A DNA stretch of 22,315 bases, from positions 1 through 22,315 of the forward strand of contig LRSR01005643.1 of NCBI GenBank assembly GCA_001579985.1, written 5' to 3'. Source of the stretch: Hypsibius dujardini (Eukaryota > Tardigrada > Eutardigrada > Parachela > Hypsibiidae). The translations under genes and the position numbers were made by a program. Below are positions 1 to 7,485 of the stretch, in pieces; position 1 is the stretch's first letter; each line of letters opens with the position of its first letter. The notes under the pieces were generated by a model. It was not told the origin of the DNA. It was given only the letters and a program-made list of their open reading frames with translations, and ran no database searches.

Positions 1-2
1 AA

Positions 3-308
3 AAAGAGGATAAGGAAACAATCGATGTCAAGCTTAAGAGATGCCGTCTCACGACTGAGAAACTTGCTATGTCGCCTATTAATCGTTTTGAGTATTTGAA
101 TCAGACATGCAACATCATTGAAAACCTTTTTGCTGCTATTAAAAAACCGAAACGATTGAAAAATATTGATCTAATACTGATTGGTATATTTCAGAAATAC
201 TGCAAGATGCTGAACGAGAAAATATATCTTATTGCAAACGATACGAAACCTATCACCCAACCTTCTGCTCCGATTGAAAGTAGTCCAAGTATTTACCCAG
301 AGATTTAA
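3..308 (+). CDS. C-terminal fragment of an unknown Polinton protein
   Basis: The frame is open from the window edge (codons from base 3) to the TAA at 306-308, giving about 101 visible residues. It contains an ATG at base 69, but the open frame upstream makes truncation by the window more likely than a start there. The visible part is rich in Lys, Ile and Asn, mostly helix-like, with a Pro/Ser-rich tail (TQPSAPIESSPS). I recognise no domain. The stop lies 23 bases before the ATG of the fibre-like gene on the same strand, so both may belong to one rightward unit. A missing penton/minor capsid gene could lie here or upstream, but nothing in the visible part proves that. Confidence 0.5.
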   Translation, partial: KEDKETIDVKLKRCRLTTEKLAMSPINRFEYLNQTCNIIENLFAAIKKPKRLKNIDLILIGIFQKYCKMLNEKIYLIANDTKPITQPSAPIESSPSIYPEI

Positions 309-331
309 ATTTATAAGTATAAAAAGCAAAA

Positions 332-1123
332 ATGTCTTGCACACAAGTCTTGGTAAGCCAATTACAAAGTTCGAAAGAGGAATATGTTTCAGAAAATAAG
401 AATAAAGACCTCGGTATAACACTATCCTCAAGTAATTCACTCAAAAATGTACAATGCTTAGACCCACTATCAATGACAACATCTGATGAACTGTTAACGC
501 TAAAGATAGATACGCAAAAAATTAAGCCTGTTTTAGGTAAAGGATTAAAATATGAAAACGAACAAATCATTTTGCCACTAAACTCAAACGGAGGGTTGTC
601 AAAAAGTAACGGTCTTTCCATCGTATGCGAACCACCTCTTTATCTCACTAACAACAAACTCAGATATGTAAAAGCAAGTACCCCCAGCGCATGTAGATTT
701 ATGCTTGAAACCATACTAACACAATCTAAATATACTTATAGTCCTGGCAAGTCATTAGGACCAGCAAACGTTTTCACTAAATCAGGATTTCTTTACAATC
801 AGAAAGATTATGGTATGGGTGAGGATTCCAAACTAGTAACTCTAAGCGGTATAAAGATTGCAGCAATTAAAACTGTTTCTATTTTTGCACAACTTAAAAT
901 GAACGGAGTCACAATGATTAAATTAATTAGTCAATATCCTACTACTTTTCATGCTTTTAATCATAATGTCATATATGAGAAGTCATTTTTGGCGATTGAA
1001 AAGTTCTATACCTTTAACCTCATCCACACAACAAAAAAAGATGAAATTATTACTGCTGTTTTCAAAATGTCAGATAATGCTGAGATTAGTTGTTTGTTGC
1101 TGTTAGAGGAGCTATTTCCTTAG
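332..1123 (+). CDS. Putative fibre-like protein with triple beta-spiral shaft repeats
   Basis: 263 residues from the ATG at 332. Residues about 42-114 form consecutive 15-20 residue repeats alternating hydrophobic positions with Gly/Pro/Asn turns: DPLSMTTSDELLTLKID, GKGLKYENEQIILPLN, GGLSKSNGLSIVC and PPLYLTNNKLRYVK. This is the pattern of adenovirus fibre and reovirus sigma-1 shafts (triple beta-spiral), which build trimeric attachment fibres. An earlier partial repeat may lie at 27-40. Residues about 116-263 would be a globular trimeric head that I cannot assign to a fold. The N-terminal 40 residues are polar and could anchor to a capsid vertex. No signal peptide or membrane helix is seen. 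The 3' end overlaps the convergent integrase ORF by 38 bases. The shaft-type repeats are seen directly; the role as a virion spike is inferred. Confidence 0.6.
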   Translation: MSCTQVLVSQLQSSKEEYVSENKNKDLGITLSSSNSLKNVQCLDPLSMTTSDELLTLKIDTQKIKPVLGKGLKYENEQIILPLNSNGGLSKSNGLSIVCEPPLYLTNNKLRYVKASTPSACRFMLETILTQSKYTYSPGKSLGPANVFTKSGFLYNQKDYGMGEDSKLVTLSGIKIAAIKTVSIFAQLKMNGVTMIKLISQYPTTFHAFNHNVIYEKSFLAIEKFYTFNLIHTTKKDEIITAVFKMSDNAEISCLLLLEELFP

Positions 1124-2018
1124 CAGTAATACTAGCAACATCATTAACAACTAATAACTCGTATTCTTTATACAGCCTTCTTACGTTAGTTTTAGTTTCA
1201 ATGTTTTGCAATCTAAAGCGATGTTTAACCCGTTCAACCACTTCATATAACTCCGTACTATACCGCAATCGATCACCTTTATCAAATGTCTTTCTGTAGA
1301 GTGAAATACGTACTTTATTTCCAACTTTAATTTTAGGCTCAATACTAACGTACTCCTGCTTGTTTTCATCCTGGTTATTAAACACATCTATTGGTATTGC
1401 TTTTATTGTAGAGTGAAAAGTGTTATTATAGTTATCTTGTATGTCTGGCAGCACTTTGTACCATGCTCTCAAACCTGTGGCGGTTCGCCACTTTTGAATC
1501 ATCTGTGCCACTGTTCTATTTACTCGCTCTACTATTGCGTTTTTGTTTATCTCATTAGGGTCAGAGAAGTACGTGGTTACATTATTTTTTTCACAGTAAT
1601 TGTTAAACTGCTTTGTATTAAACTCATTGTCTGCGTTTATGCTTTGAGGTTTACCCATGTGTTCAAACATCTTTTCTAGATTTGCCATAATAGTAGGAAA
1701 ACGTCGGTTGGTCATTGGAATAAGTTGCAAGTAGCGAGAGTAGACATCAATACATACCAGTATGTACTTATAGTGGTTGAACATAAAGCGATCATAAATC
1801 ATCACATCTATTTGGTAATTCTGCCTAGGAAAGTACGCGTTGACTGTATTAAATTTCTTTGGTTTTCTAGATTCCTTATTGACTTGGTAAGTGTACTGAT
1901 TTTTAAGATATTTTTGTATCTCTATAGAAGTTAAATCTTTATTGTCCAGTTTATGTTTTAGCTTAGATACTGACTGGTAGCCGGTTTTTGGATCGTAGAA
2001 AAGACTTTTGAGATTCAT
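1086..2018 (-). CDS. Retrovirus-type DDE integrase (Polinton integrase)
   Basis: Integrates element DNA into the host chromosome by the two-metal DDE mechanism. The first true ATG on this strand is at 2018-2016, giving 310 residues; a longer frame would need a GTG. Counting from that ATG, the catalytic triad is Asp71 (in YQIDVMIYD), Asp130 (in INADNEF) and Glu164 (in NAIVERVNRT), with 33 residues between the last two, close to the D,D-35-E spacing. An N-terminal helical part is followed by the RNase H-like core. A small beta-rich C-terminal domain begins near VGNKVRISLYRK, as in Polinton and Ty3-type integrases. The gene runs opposite to its left neighbour and converges on the fibre-like gene with a 38-base overlap. 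Its ATG overlaps the ATG of the plus-strand small ORF at 2017. The frame is intact. Confidence 0.93.
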   Translation of the reverse strand: MNLKSLFYDPKTGYQSVSKLKHKLDNKDLTSIEIQKYLKNQYTYQVNKESRKPKKFNTVNAYFPRQNYQIDVMIYDRFMFNHYKYILVCIDVYSRYLQLIPMTNRRFPTIMANLEKMFEHMGKPQSINADNEFNTKQFNNYCEKNNVTTYFSDPNEINKNAIVERVNRTVAQMIQKWRTATGLRAWYKVLPDIQDNYNNTFHSTIKAIPIDVFNNQDENKQEYVSIEPKIKVGNKVRISLYRKTFDKGDRLRYSTELYEVVERVKHRFRLQNIETKTNVRRLYKEYELLVVNDVASITAKEIAPLTATNN

Positions 2019-2265
2019 GGCTTTAGATAATACCACAATGACTTTCTTAACTGAAACTGCAACTAGAACTATTTCAGATACATGTAAAGATTACTGCAAC
2101 CAGCAAACTGTTAATAGCTGGAGTAATGCGAGTTTGGGTATAGCTGAAATACTATTCACCTCCCTAAATATCATAATTAACTTTATTGTATACAAAAAAA
2201 TAAATGTAAGTAATCGTCGTAATAATGTTTTCAATCGAGAAGCATTGTTTAAGAATGATGTGTAG
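2017..2265 (+). CDS. Small single-pass membrane protein (hypothetical)
   Basis: 82 residues from the ATG at 2017 (a second ATG lies at 2038). Residues 39-59 (LGIAEILFTSLNIIINFIVYK) form one hydrophobic helix followed by a Lys/Arg-rich stretch, suggesting one membrane pass with the C-terminus in the cytosol. The N-terminal part has two Cys and several Thr/Ser/Asn. I do not recognise the family. The start shares bases with the divergent integrase ATG, so any promoter would sit inside integrase coding sequence, which weakens the case. The 3' end overlaps the convergent 85-residue membrane ORF by 17 bases. Small membrane proteins are common in related viruses, so a real gene is plausible. Confidence 0.45.
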   Translation: MALDNTTMTFLTETATRTISDTCKDYCNQQTVNSWSNASLGIAEILFTSLNIIINFIVYKKINVSNRRNNVFNREALFKNDV

Positions 2266-2506
2266 TAACTGTTTTAGATCGAGTGTTAGTTATCATAAGT
2301 TTCTTAAATTTAGCATAGAGATAAATTGCAATTACGATTGACAAAAGTATTATAAGGAAACATCTTATGATAAAACTGAAATCTATTTTAATGATATTTA
2401 TTCCAAGTTCTGACACACAGTAATTCAACGTATTATTTAAATCTTTTTTATATTCTTCTTCTTTAATTTTTGCTTCCAGATAGCTTCCTAGGCCCTTTAA
2501 TACCAT
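2249..2506 (-). CDS. Small single-pass membrane protein (hypothetical)
   Basis: 85 residues from the ATG at 2506-2504. An N-terminal charged amphipathic half (EAKIKEEEYKKDLNN) precedes a strong hydrophobic helix at about residues 44-64 (FSFIIRCFLIILLSIVIAIY), followed by a basic Lys-rich segment. This resembles a tail- or signal-anchored membrane protein with one pass. It is the last of three overlapping minus-strand frames; its first 44 bases overlap the coiled-coil ORF in another frame. No family is recognised. It could be a virion membrane, lysis or host-interaction protein, but that is only a guess from size and topology. Confidence 0.5.
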   Translation of the reverse strand: MVLKGLGSYLEAKIKEEEYKKDLNNTLNYCVSELGINIIKIDFSFIIRCFLIILLSIVIAIYLYAKFKKLMITNTRSKTVTTHHS

Positions 2507-2840
2507 TTTCCAAAATTTCAAGAAATTTGTTCACTCGTGTCTTTACGTGATCAACTTCACACTGAGGTAATTTTATAGATCCTGGAAGATCAATCTCAAC
2601 TTCAGATTTATTTTTTTCTTCAAAATAATCCCGTGTTCGTTGTGTTATTGTGTCGATGATTTCGTCTTTTTCTTTTATTATTTGACAGCAATATTCTATA
2701 TCTGAATTTCTATTTTCTCTCTCTTTTTGTAATAATCTAGCGGATACCAGGTCTGTCGGAAACAGGGGTGCTGTTGTCAAGTCTTGTGATTGTTTCTTCG
2801 TCAGTGAGCTGGTTTTTTGTCTGTGTTTGGTTTCCTCCAT
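2463..2840 (-). CDS. Charged coiled-coil protein (hypothetical)
   Basis: 125 residues from the ATG at 2840-2838. The first 25 residues are basic and polar. The centre (roughly residues 33-75) is a highly charged helical segment with spaced hydrophobics (ARLLQKERENRNSDIE, then IIKEKDEIIDTITQRTRDYF), consistent with a coiled coil. A short Pro-containing linker and a second helix (VKTRVNKFLEILEN) follow. There is no membrane segment and no recognised family. It overlaps the upstream helix-turn-helix ORF by 104 bases and the downstream membrane ORF by 44 bases. Each step is to the +1 frame, so either the three genes are compactly overlapped or some are joined by splicing or frameshifting. Confidence 0.5.
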   Translation of the reverse strand: MEETKHRQKTSSLTKKQSQDLTTAPLFPTDLVSARLLQKERENRNSDIEYCCQIIKEKDEIIDTITQRTRDYFEEKNKSEVEIDLPGSIKLPQCEVDHVKTRVNKFLEILENGIKGPRKLSGSKN

Positions 2841-3027
2841 GTAACTCCTTTTTTATACATATGTTGAATAATGTTAGATACTTATAATAGGTGGTCCTTG
2901 AAATCTCTAAATTGCGACAAGTATCTTTGACTGGCAAATTTCCCCTGTCAGAAATTATTGTTTCTTTTATGTGGTCTAAAGAATACCTTTTGTATTGACC
3001 AGATACTATATGAGAAAAATAGAGCAT
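2737..3027 (-). CDS. Small helix-turn-helix DNA-binding protein (putative regulator)
   Basis: 96 residues from the first ATG on this strand at 3027-3025; the frame extends a little further upstream but without an ATG. Residues about 17-52 read as a helix-turn-helix: a first helix (LDHIKETIIS), then VKDTCRNLEISRTTYYKYL, where EISRTTYYKY has the look of a recognition helix in transposase, resolvase or Fis-type HTHs. The C-terminal 40 residues are polar and overlap the coiled-coil ORF. The start codon lies at the edge of an array of six 10-bp direct repeats (3026-3085), and the array is immediately upstream. An autoregulator or origin-binding role is therefore attractive. The HTH call is by pattern only. 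Confidence 0.55.
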   Translation of the reverse strand: MLYFSHIVSGQYKRYSLDHIKETIISDRGNLPVKDTCRNLEISRTTYYKYLTLFNICIKKELHGGNQTQTKNQLTDEETITRLDNSTPVSDRPGIR

Positions 3028-3085
3028 GTCAACGGGTGTCAACGGGTGTCAGCATGTGTCAGCGGGTGTTAACGGGTGTTAAGGG
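3026..3085. promoter_or_regulatory. Six tandem 10-bp repeats (iteron/operator-like array)
   Basis: Six head-to-tail decamers, consensus GTGTCAACGG, with copies ATGTCAACGG, GTGTCAACGG, GTGTCAGCAT, GTGTCAGCGG, GTGTTAACGG and GTGTTAAGGG. The 10-base period places every copy on the same helix face. The array lies between the minus-strand HTH gene, whose ATG falls in the first copy, and the plus-strand unit leading to PolB. This is the expected geometry of a shared operator or a replication/transcription control region. Confidence 0.7.
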
Positions 3086-3090
3086 ATAAT

Positions 3091-3097
3091 TATATAA
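3091..3097 (+). promoter_or_regulatory. TATA-like box for the rightward PolB unit
   Basis: TATATAA directly follows the decamer array, 178 bases before the ATG of the small Lys/Tyr-rich gene. It is the best-placed TATA-like element for rightward transcription. No start site can be proven from sequence. Confidence 0.4.
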
Positions 3098-3274
3098 ACA
3101 CAAAAAAATGTTTTTGTTGTTGTTTGTCAATACATCCTGGAGAAAGTGAGTACTGAAATGTTTCAGATAAAACGTGTTTACACAATTATATATGAGTTTT
3201 TAACATTGAATTTATTTTGATGTAGTAATAGCTGTATCGTACACAACACAAACTTTGCCTACAAGAATTAGAAA

Positions 3275-3466
3275 ATGCCTAGTACTGAAGCTCAGAAGCG
3301 AGCTCAGAGAAACTACTACCTTAGGTTGAAAGAAGATCAAGAAAAATATAAACTCTACGTTGAAAAAAAGAAACAATACTTTATTCAAAAATTCAAAACA
3401 ACCGAGGCTTATCAAAGAAATAAAGAGGGGAGCTTACAACGCTACTACAAAAACAAATCTTGTTAA
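3275..3466 (+). CDS. Small Lys/Tyr-rich basic protein (hypothetical)
   Basis: 63 residues from the ATG at 3275. It is strongly basic and aromatic, with repeated motifs of the form KRAQRNYYLRLKEDQEKY, then YVEKKKQYFIQKF, then YQRNKEGSLQRYYKNK. This gives a helical, charge-dense rod with Tyr at roughly regular spacing and no hydrophobic core. The pattern resembles short arginine/lysine-tyrosine helical repeats seen in small uncharacterised proteins of eukaryotic mobile elements, and could bind nucleic acid (inference). It is the first gene after the decamer array and ends 71 bases before the PolB ATG. Both may share one transcript, with PolB reached by leaky or alternative initiation. Confidence 0.5.
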   Translation: MPSTEAQKRAQRNYYLRLKEDQEKYKLYVEKKKQYFIQKFKTTEAYQRNKEGSLQRYYKNKSC

Positions 3467-3537
3467 TTACATCTTTTTTAAATTGATTTTATTTTTCCAA
3501 TATATCATACTAGAAATTTTGTTCAGGTTACTTTACA

Positions 3538-6500
3538 ATGGCTGATCTTCGGTTAATTTCTCGTCATTTTGAAAAGATAAGTAGAACAAATGAAAGATTG
3601 AAGCGTATTCCAGGATATGAAACAACTACAGTTTCACGAAGAGCTACGACTGAAGAAGTCAACAATTATATTCAAATAATCGAAGACTATGAAAACCGAG
3701 TTCAAATAGATAATCTTTTTAAGGAAGCAGAACAACCACTGGAAGATGAAATAAATATTAATGTGAAAAGTTTGTATGATCCTTATAGTGTGGAATTAGT
3801 GAGTAGTGCTCTACAGAATGCTACCCAAACTTACAGAATCACTTTGAACGCTACTCCATCAAATAATTTAAGTTATGGAAAGGATTTAGCTAATCAATAC
3901 CTTGATTTAGTTCGAATGCCTGTAAAAGACCGACTAACCAGACAATTTGAAAGAATGCATAGCTACAAAGTTATATTCACACTTTCTACAATTATGATGA
4001 AATACAATTTCGATGATCAATACTCTGAAAACATAACAGTACGCACAGCTACTAAGCCTGTTTCAGTCGAAAACCTTAGTAGGATAACCGATAAATTTAT
4101 AAATGACAAAAACAATGAGATTGTATCATACATAAGTGAAATGATGCTAAAAGGTTCTGGATTTGTTCTGACAGATGTTCTCTATTTGGATATAAAATTT
4201 AATGAAAGTAACCCCATTAATGCTGGGACTAATATAGAGTTGCCTGCGTATGTTGCCAACAAGAAAGCTTGTGTTAACGTAAATAACGGTGAGGATAATT
4301 ATTGTTTTGTTTGGTCCGTTTGTGCTGCCCTGTTTTGGGGTGAAGAAAAAAATCCGCAAAGACTAAACAAAGAACGCAAAGAATGCTTTAATCAATTAAA
4401 ACATGGTGACATAAAATATCCGATGCAGATTAAAGATATAGAAAAATTCGAAAGGCTTAATGAAATCAATGTCAGAGTTATTTATTTTAAGGATAAAACT
4501 AGGTCGTTTTGGCCGATGTATTACAACCGAGATGAACAATATAGTAGAGAAGTTCCATTATTGATGATTAGAAATGGAACAGACAACAATGAAATTATCA
4601 CTGACCATTTCGTTTGGGTAAAAGATGTGAGTCGCCTACTATCCGCTCAAGTCAGCAAACATAATGGAAAGCAATTTTTCTGCCTATCTTGTTTCAAGCA
4701 TTACGGTACTGAAAAATTACTGAATAGTCACAAAAAATATTGTCACGAACACCCATCAGCAGTCACCGTAATGCCCCAACCAGGTGAAAATATCATGAAG
4801 TTTAAAAACCATCCTTATCAGTTCCGTCATCCCTTCGTTTTATATTGCGACTTAGAGAGCTTATTAAAAGCATTGGAAAAAATTGATGAAGGAAATGAGC
4901 GAAGCGAGCAAGTGAGCGTAGCGAACGTCAGTGAATGTGAAACAAAGTCTTATAACACACATCACCACGTAGCCTGCTCTGTTGCTATGCAACCAGTGTC
5001 ATTTTATAAGGAGCATAAACCATATCTCTATAGAGGTAAAGAAAGCGAAACCGAAGTGATAGATGTCTTCTATAAACAACTAGAAGTATATGCTAAAGAT
5101 TTCCATGAAATCTTGAAAGTGAATAAACCGATTATAATGAGTGACGATCAAATAAAAGAGCATAATAAAGCTACACACTGTTATATCTGTAAAAAAAATT
5201 TCGATGAGTTGGATGAAGCTTTAATTAAAGTTAAAGATCACGATCATTTTACTGGTGAATATCGTGGACCTGCTCATTCGCAGTGTAATTTAAAGATAAG
5301 AAATAACCTCTACCGAATAAAAGTTGTATTTCACAATTCTAAAAATTACGATACCCACTTCTTTGTTAAGCAAATCAATAAACTTGAGAACGTCAAAGTA
5401 ATTGCAAAGACTATGGAGAAATACAGTAAAGTAAGTGGTACTATTAAGCTTGAAGAAGGTAAAACTATGGGTATAGACTTCCTAGACTCTTGTCAATTTC
5501 TGTTGTCTTCTCTATCTAACTTAGCTAATAACTTGGGTGAAAATGATTTCAAACAAACAGATAAACACTTTGGTACTAATTCTAAGCTATTCCAAAAGAA
5601 AGGTATTTATCCATACAGTTTCATAGATAGTTTTGAAAAATTTGAACTGAGAGAGAAGCCATCCCAGGCAGACTTCTACGATCATCTGAAGAAAAAACCA
5701 TGTACAGATGAAGAATATAAATACTTTGAAGAAGTGTGGGATACAATGAAATGTAAAAATATGGGTGACTATCATGATCTGTATCTTTATTCGGACGTAA
5801 CCATTTTAGCAGATGTTTTTGAAAGATTCAGAGATATTTGTCTACAGTACTATGAATTAGACCCGATACACTATATAACTGCCCCATCTTTAGCCTTTGA
5901 TGCTATGCTTAAGATGACGAAAGTAGAACTTGAATTGTTAACAGATGAGAATGACTACATGTTATGGGAGAGAGCAGTTAGAGGAGGAAATGTTAATGTT
6001 GTCAAGAGACACATCAAGGCAAACAATAAGTATTTGCCAGATTATGATGAGACGTTAAAAACCTTATACGGAATGTATTTAGATGCAATTGCTCTTTATA
6101 GTTATGTTATGTGTCAAAAACTTCCAATTGGTGGGTTTAAACATCTAAATGGGTTTAATATAAATGAAATAATGGGCTTAGATGTTGAAGGTGATTATGG
6201 TTATTTGTTTGTGGTAGATATCCATTTTCCAGACGAATTACACGATTTATTTAACGATATGCCAATGGCACCAGAGAAAAAAATTATCACCGAAGACATG
6301 CTAAGTAAGAAAGCAAAGAAGCTCAAATCAGGTATACATTATACTGCTAGCGAAAAACTTATCTCAAGTCTTGAACCAAAGCTTAATTATCCTGTCCATA
6401 TCAAAAACTTACAATATTACATCAGTAAAGGGGCTATAGTAACAAAAATACATGATGTCATTCGGTTCAAACAAGAAGCTTTTATGGCGCCTTATATCAA

Positions 6501-7374
6501 ATTCAACATATCACAACGAACTAAACCAGGGGTGACGGCTTTTGAGAAAGATTTCTTCAAGTTAATGAATAACTCAGTATTTGGAAAAACAATGGAAAAC
6601 GTGAGATTATATCAGGATGTGAAAGTCTGCACCAAAAGAAAGCAATATACAAATAAGATTGTGCCAGACCCGTTTTTCAACGATTCGCTTGCGATACATA
6701 AAAACTTAGTGATTTGTAAAATGGGTAAGAAAGAAGTTAAATTGTGTAAGCCGGTGGCTATAGGGGTTACTATTCTGGATAATAGCAAACTCCATATGTA
6801 CAAATTTCATTATGACGTTATGATAGCAAAATATGGAACCGAAAATTGCCAGTTTGCCAATGGTGACACAGATAGTTTGATATATTTAATTAACACGGAG
6901 GATATATATAAAGACTTGAGAGATGACGAGCAGTTTGCATCTCATTTTGATTTATCAGTCTTTCCTGAAACTCATTTTCTTCATAATAAGAACAATAAAG
7001 GTGTAATAGGTAAATTTAAAGATGAAGTTCAAGATGGTAAAAATTTCAGATTGTTATCTGAAGTAATTTCCATAAGACCTAAAATGTATCATTGTGAAGT
7101 ATATGACACCGTGAACAAACAGATTGTAAAACCAAAGCAAGCTACTAAAGGAGTTCCAAAAGGTACTTTAACGTTAGATAATTTCATTAATTGTTTGTAC
7201 AAAAACGAACAGACTGTTGTGAGTTTCAACACGTTTAGAAGCAGGCAACATGAGATATATTCACAGGTAAATAATAAAATAGGACTAGCAAACTACGACG
7301 ACAAACGTTATTTGAGAGGTGATGGGATTAGAACCTACGCTTATGGTCATTACAAAACAAAACAAAAAAAGTAA
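3538..7374 (+). CDS. Protein-primed family B DNA polymerase (Polinton pPolB)
   Basis: 1278 residues, the usual Polinton size, with one intact frame from the ATG at 3538. Replicates the element by protein priming. In order: an N-terminal region with a Cys256/His357 pair in NYCFVWSV and DHFVWVK contexts; a C2HC zinc finger (Cys382, Cys385, His398, Cys402); 3'-5' exonuclease motifs Exo I (Asp438/Glu440 in YCDLES), Exo II (Asn600/Asp605 in FHNSKNYD) and Exo III (Tyr749/Asp753 in YLYSD). A zinc/HNH-like insert starting CYICKKNFD (Cys548, Cys551) and containing KDHDHFTGEYRGP lies between Exo I and II. Polymerase motif A is Asp849 (LDAIALYS, with Ser where Pro is usual), motif B Lys1008-Gly1016 (KLMNNSVFG) and motif C GDTDS (Asp1110/Asp1112). 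All catalytic acids are present. A short repeat-like insertion sits at residues about 453-467. Confidence 0.97.
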   Translation: MADLRLISRHFEKISRTNERLKRIPGYETTTVSRRATTEEVNNYIQIIEDYENRVQIDNLFKEAEQPLEDEININVKSLYDPYSVELVSSALQNATQTYRITLNATPSNNLSYGKDLANQYLDLVRMPVKDRLTRQFERMHSYKVIFTLSTIMMKYNFDDQYSENITVRTATKPVSVENLSRITDKFINDKNNEIVSYISEMMLKGSGFVLTDVLYLDIKFNESNPINAGTNIELPAYVANKKACVNVNNGEDNYCFVWSVCAALFWGEEKNPQRLNKERKECFNQLKHGDIKYPMQIKDIEKFERLNEINVRVIYFKDKTRSFWPMYYNRDEQYSREVPLLMIRNGTDNNEIITDHFVWVKDVSRLLSAQVSKHNGKQFFCLSCFKHYGTEKLLNSHKKYCHEHPSAVTVMPQPGENIMKFKNHPYQFRHPFVLYCDLESLLKALEKIDEGNERSEQVSVANVSECETKSYNTHHHVACSVAMQPVSFYKEHKPYLYRGKESETEVIDVFYKQLEVYAKDFHEILKVNKPIIMSDDQIKEHNKATHCYICKKNFDELDEALIKVKDHDHFTGEYRGPAHSQCNLKIRNNLYRIKVVFHNSKNYDTHFFVKQINKLENVKVIAKTMEKYSKVSGTIKLEEGKTMGIDFLDSCQFLLSSLSNLANNLGENDFKQTDKHFGTNSKLFQKKGIYPYSFIDSFEKFELREKPSQADFYDHLKKKPCTDEEYKYFEEVWDTMKCKNMGDYHDLYLYSDVTILADVFERFRDICLQYYELDPIHYITAPSLAFDAMLKMTKVELELLTDENDYMLWERAVRGGNVNVVKRHIKANNKYLPDYDETLKTLYGMYLDAIALYSYVMCQKLPIGGFKHLNGFNINEIMGLDVEGDYGYLFVVDIHFPDELHDLFNDMPMAPEKKIITEDMLSKKAKKLKSGIHYTASEKLISSLEPKLNYPVHIKNLQYYISKGAIVTKIHDVIRFKQEAFMAPYIKFNISQRTKPGVTAFEKDFFKLMNNSVFGKTMENVRLYQDVKVCTKRKQYTNKIVPDPFFNDSLAIHKNLVICKMGKKEVKLCKPVAIGVTILDNSKLHMYKFHYDVMIAKYGTENCQFANGDTDSLIYLINTEDIYKDLRDDEQFASHFDLSVFPETHFLHNKNNKGVIGKFKDEVQDGKNFRLLSEVISIRPKMYHCEVYDTVNKQIVKPKQATKGVPKGTLTLDNFINCLYKNEQTVVSFNTFRSRQHEIYSQVNNKIGLANYDDKRYLRGDGIRTYAYGHYKTKQKK

Positions 7375-7411
7375 TCTGCTAAGGTAGATTAGACGTAGCT
7401 TAACAGATTAC
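7371..7411 (+). terminator. Hairpin plus T-run at the PolB 3' end
   Basis: Arms 7371-7383 (GTAATCTGCTAAG) and 7399-7411 (CTTAACAGATTAC) pair over 13 positions with one mismatch around a 15-base loop, followed by CTTTTTT. The PolB stop codon TAA (7372-7374) lies within the left arm, and MCP starts 75 bases later. This may mark transcript 3'-end formation between PolB and MCP. Confidence 0.5.
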
Positions 7412-7485
7412 CTTTTTTATAAAACAAAATACAATTCATTTTTTTATTTATTAACAAGTATAAGTAAAACCTAATCGCTTAAAAA

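Noticed and set aside
1-60. Similarity of the window start to bases 11751-11770 as a terminal inverted repeat
   Set aside because: The resemblance is short, purine-rich and in direct orientation, and the window start is inside a coding frame.
318-325. TATAAAAA before the fibre-like gene as a TATA box
   Set aside because: Only seven bases separate it from the ATG, too close for a normal TATA-directed start; it may simply be AT-rich leader.
171-621. Minus-strand frames opposite the fibre-like gene
   Set aside because: They are shadows of the plus-strand coding frames, which have better composition and repeat structure.
1090-1934. Plus-strand frames opposite the integrase
   Set aside because: Antisense shadows of a gene with clear catalytic motifs.
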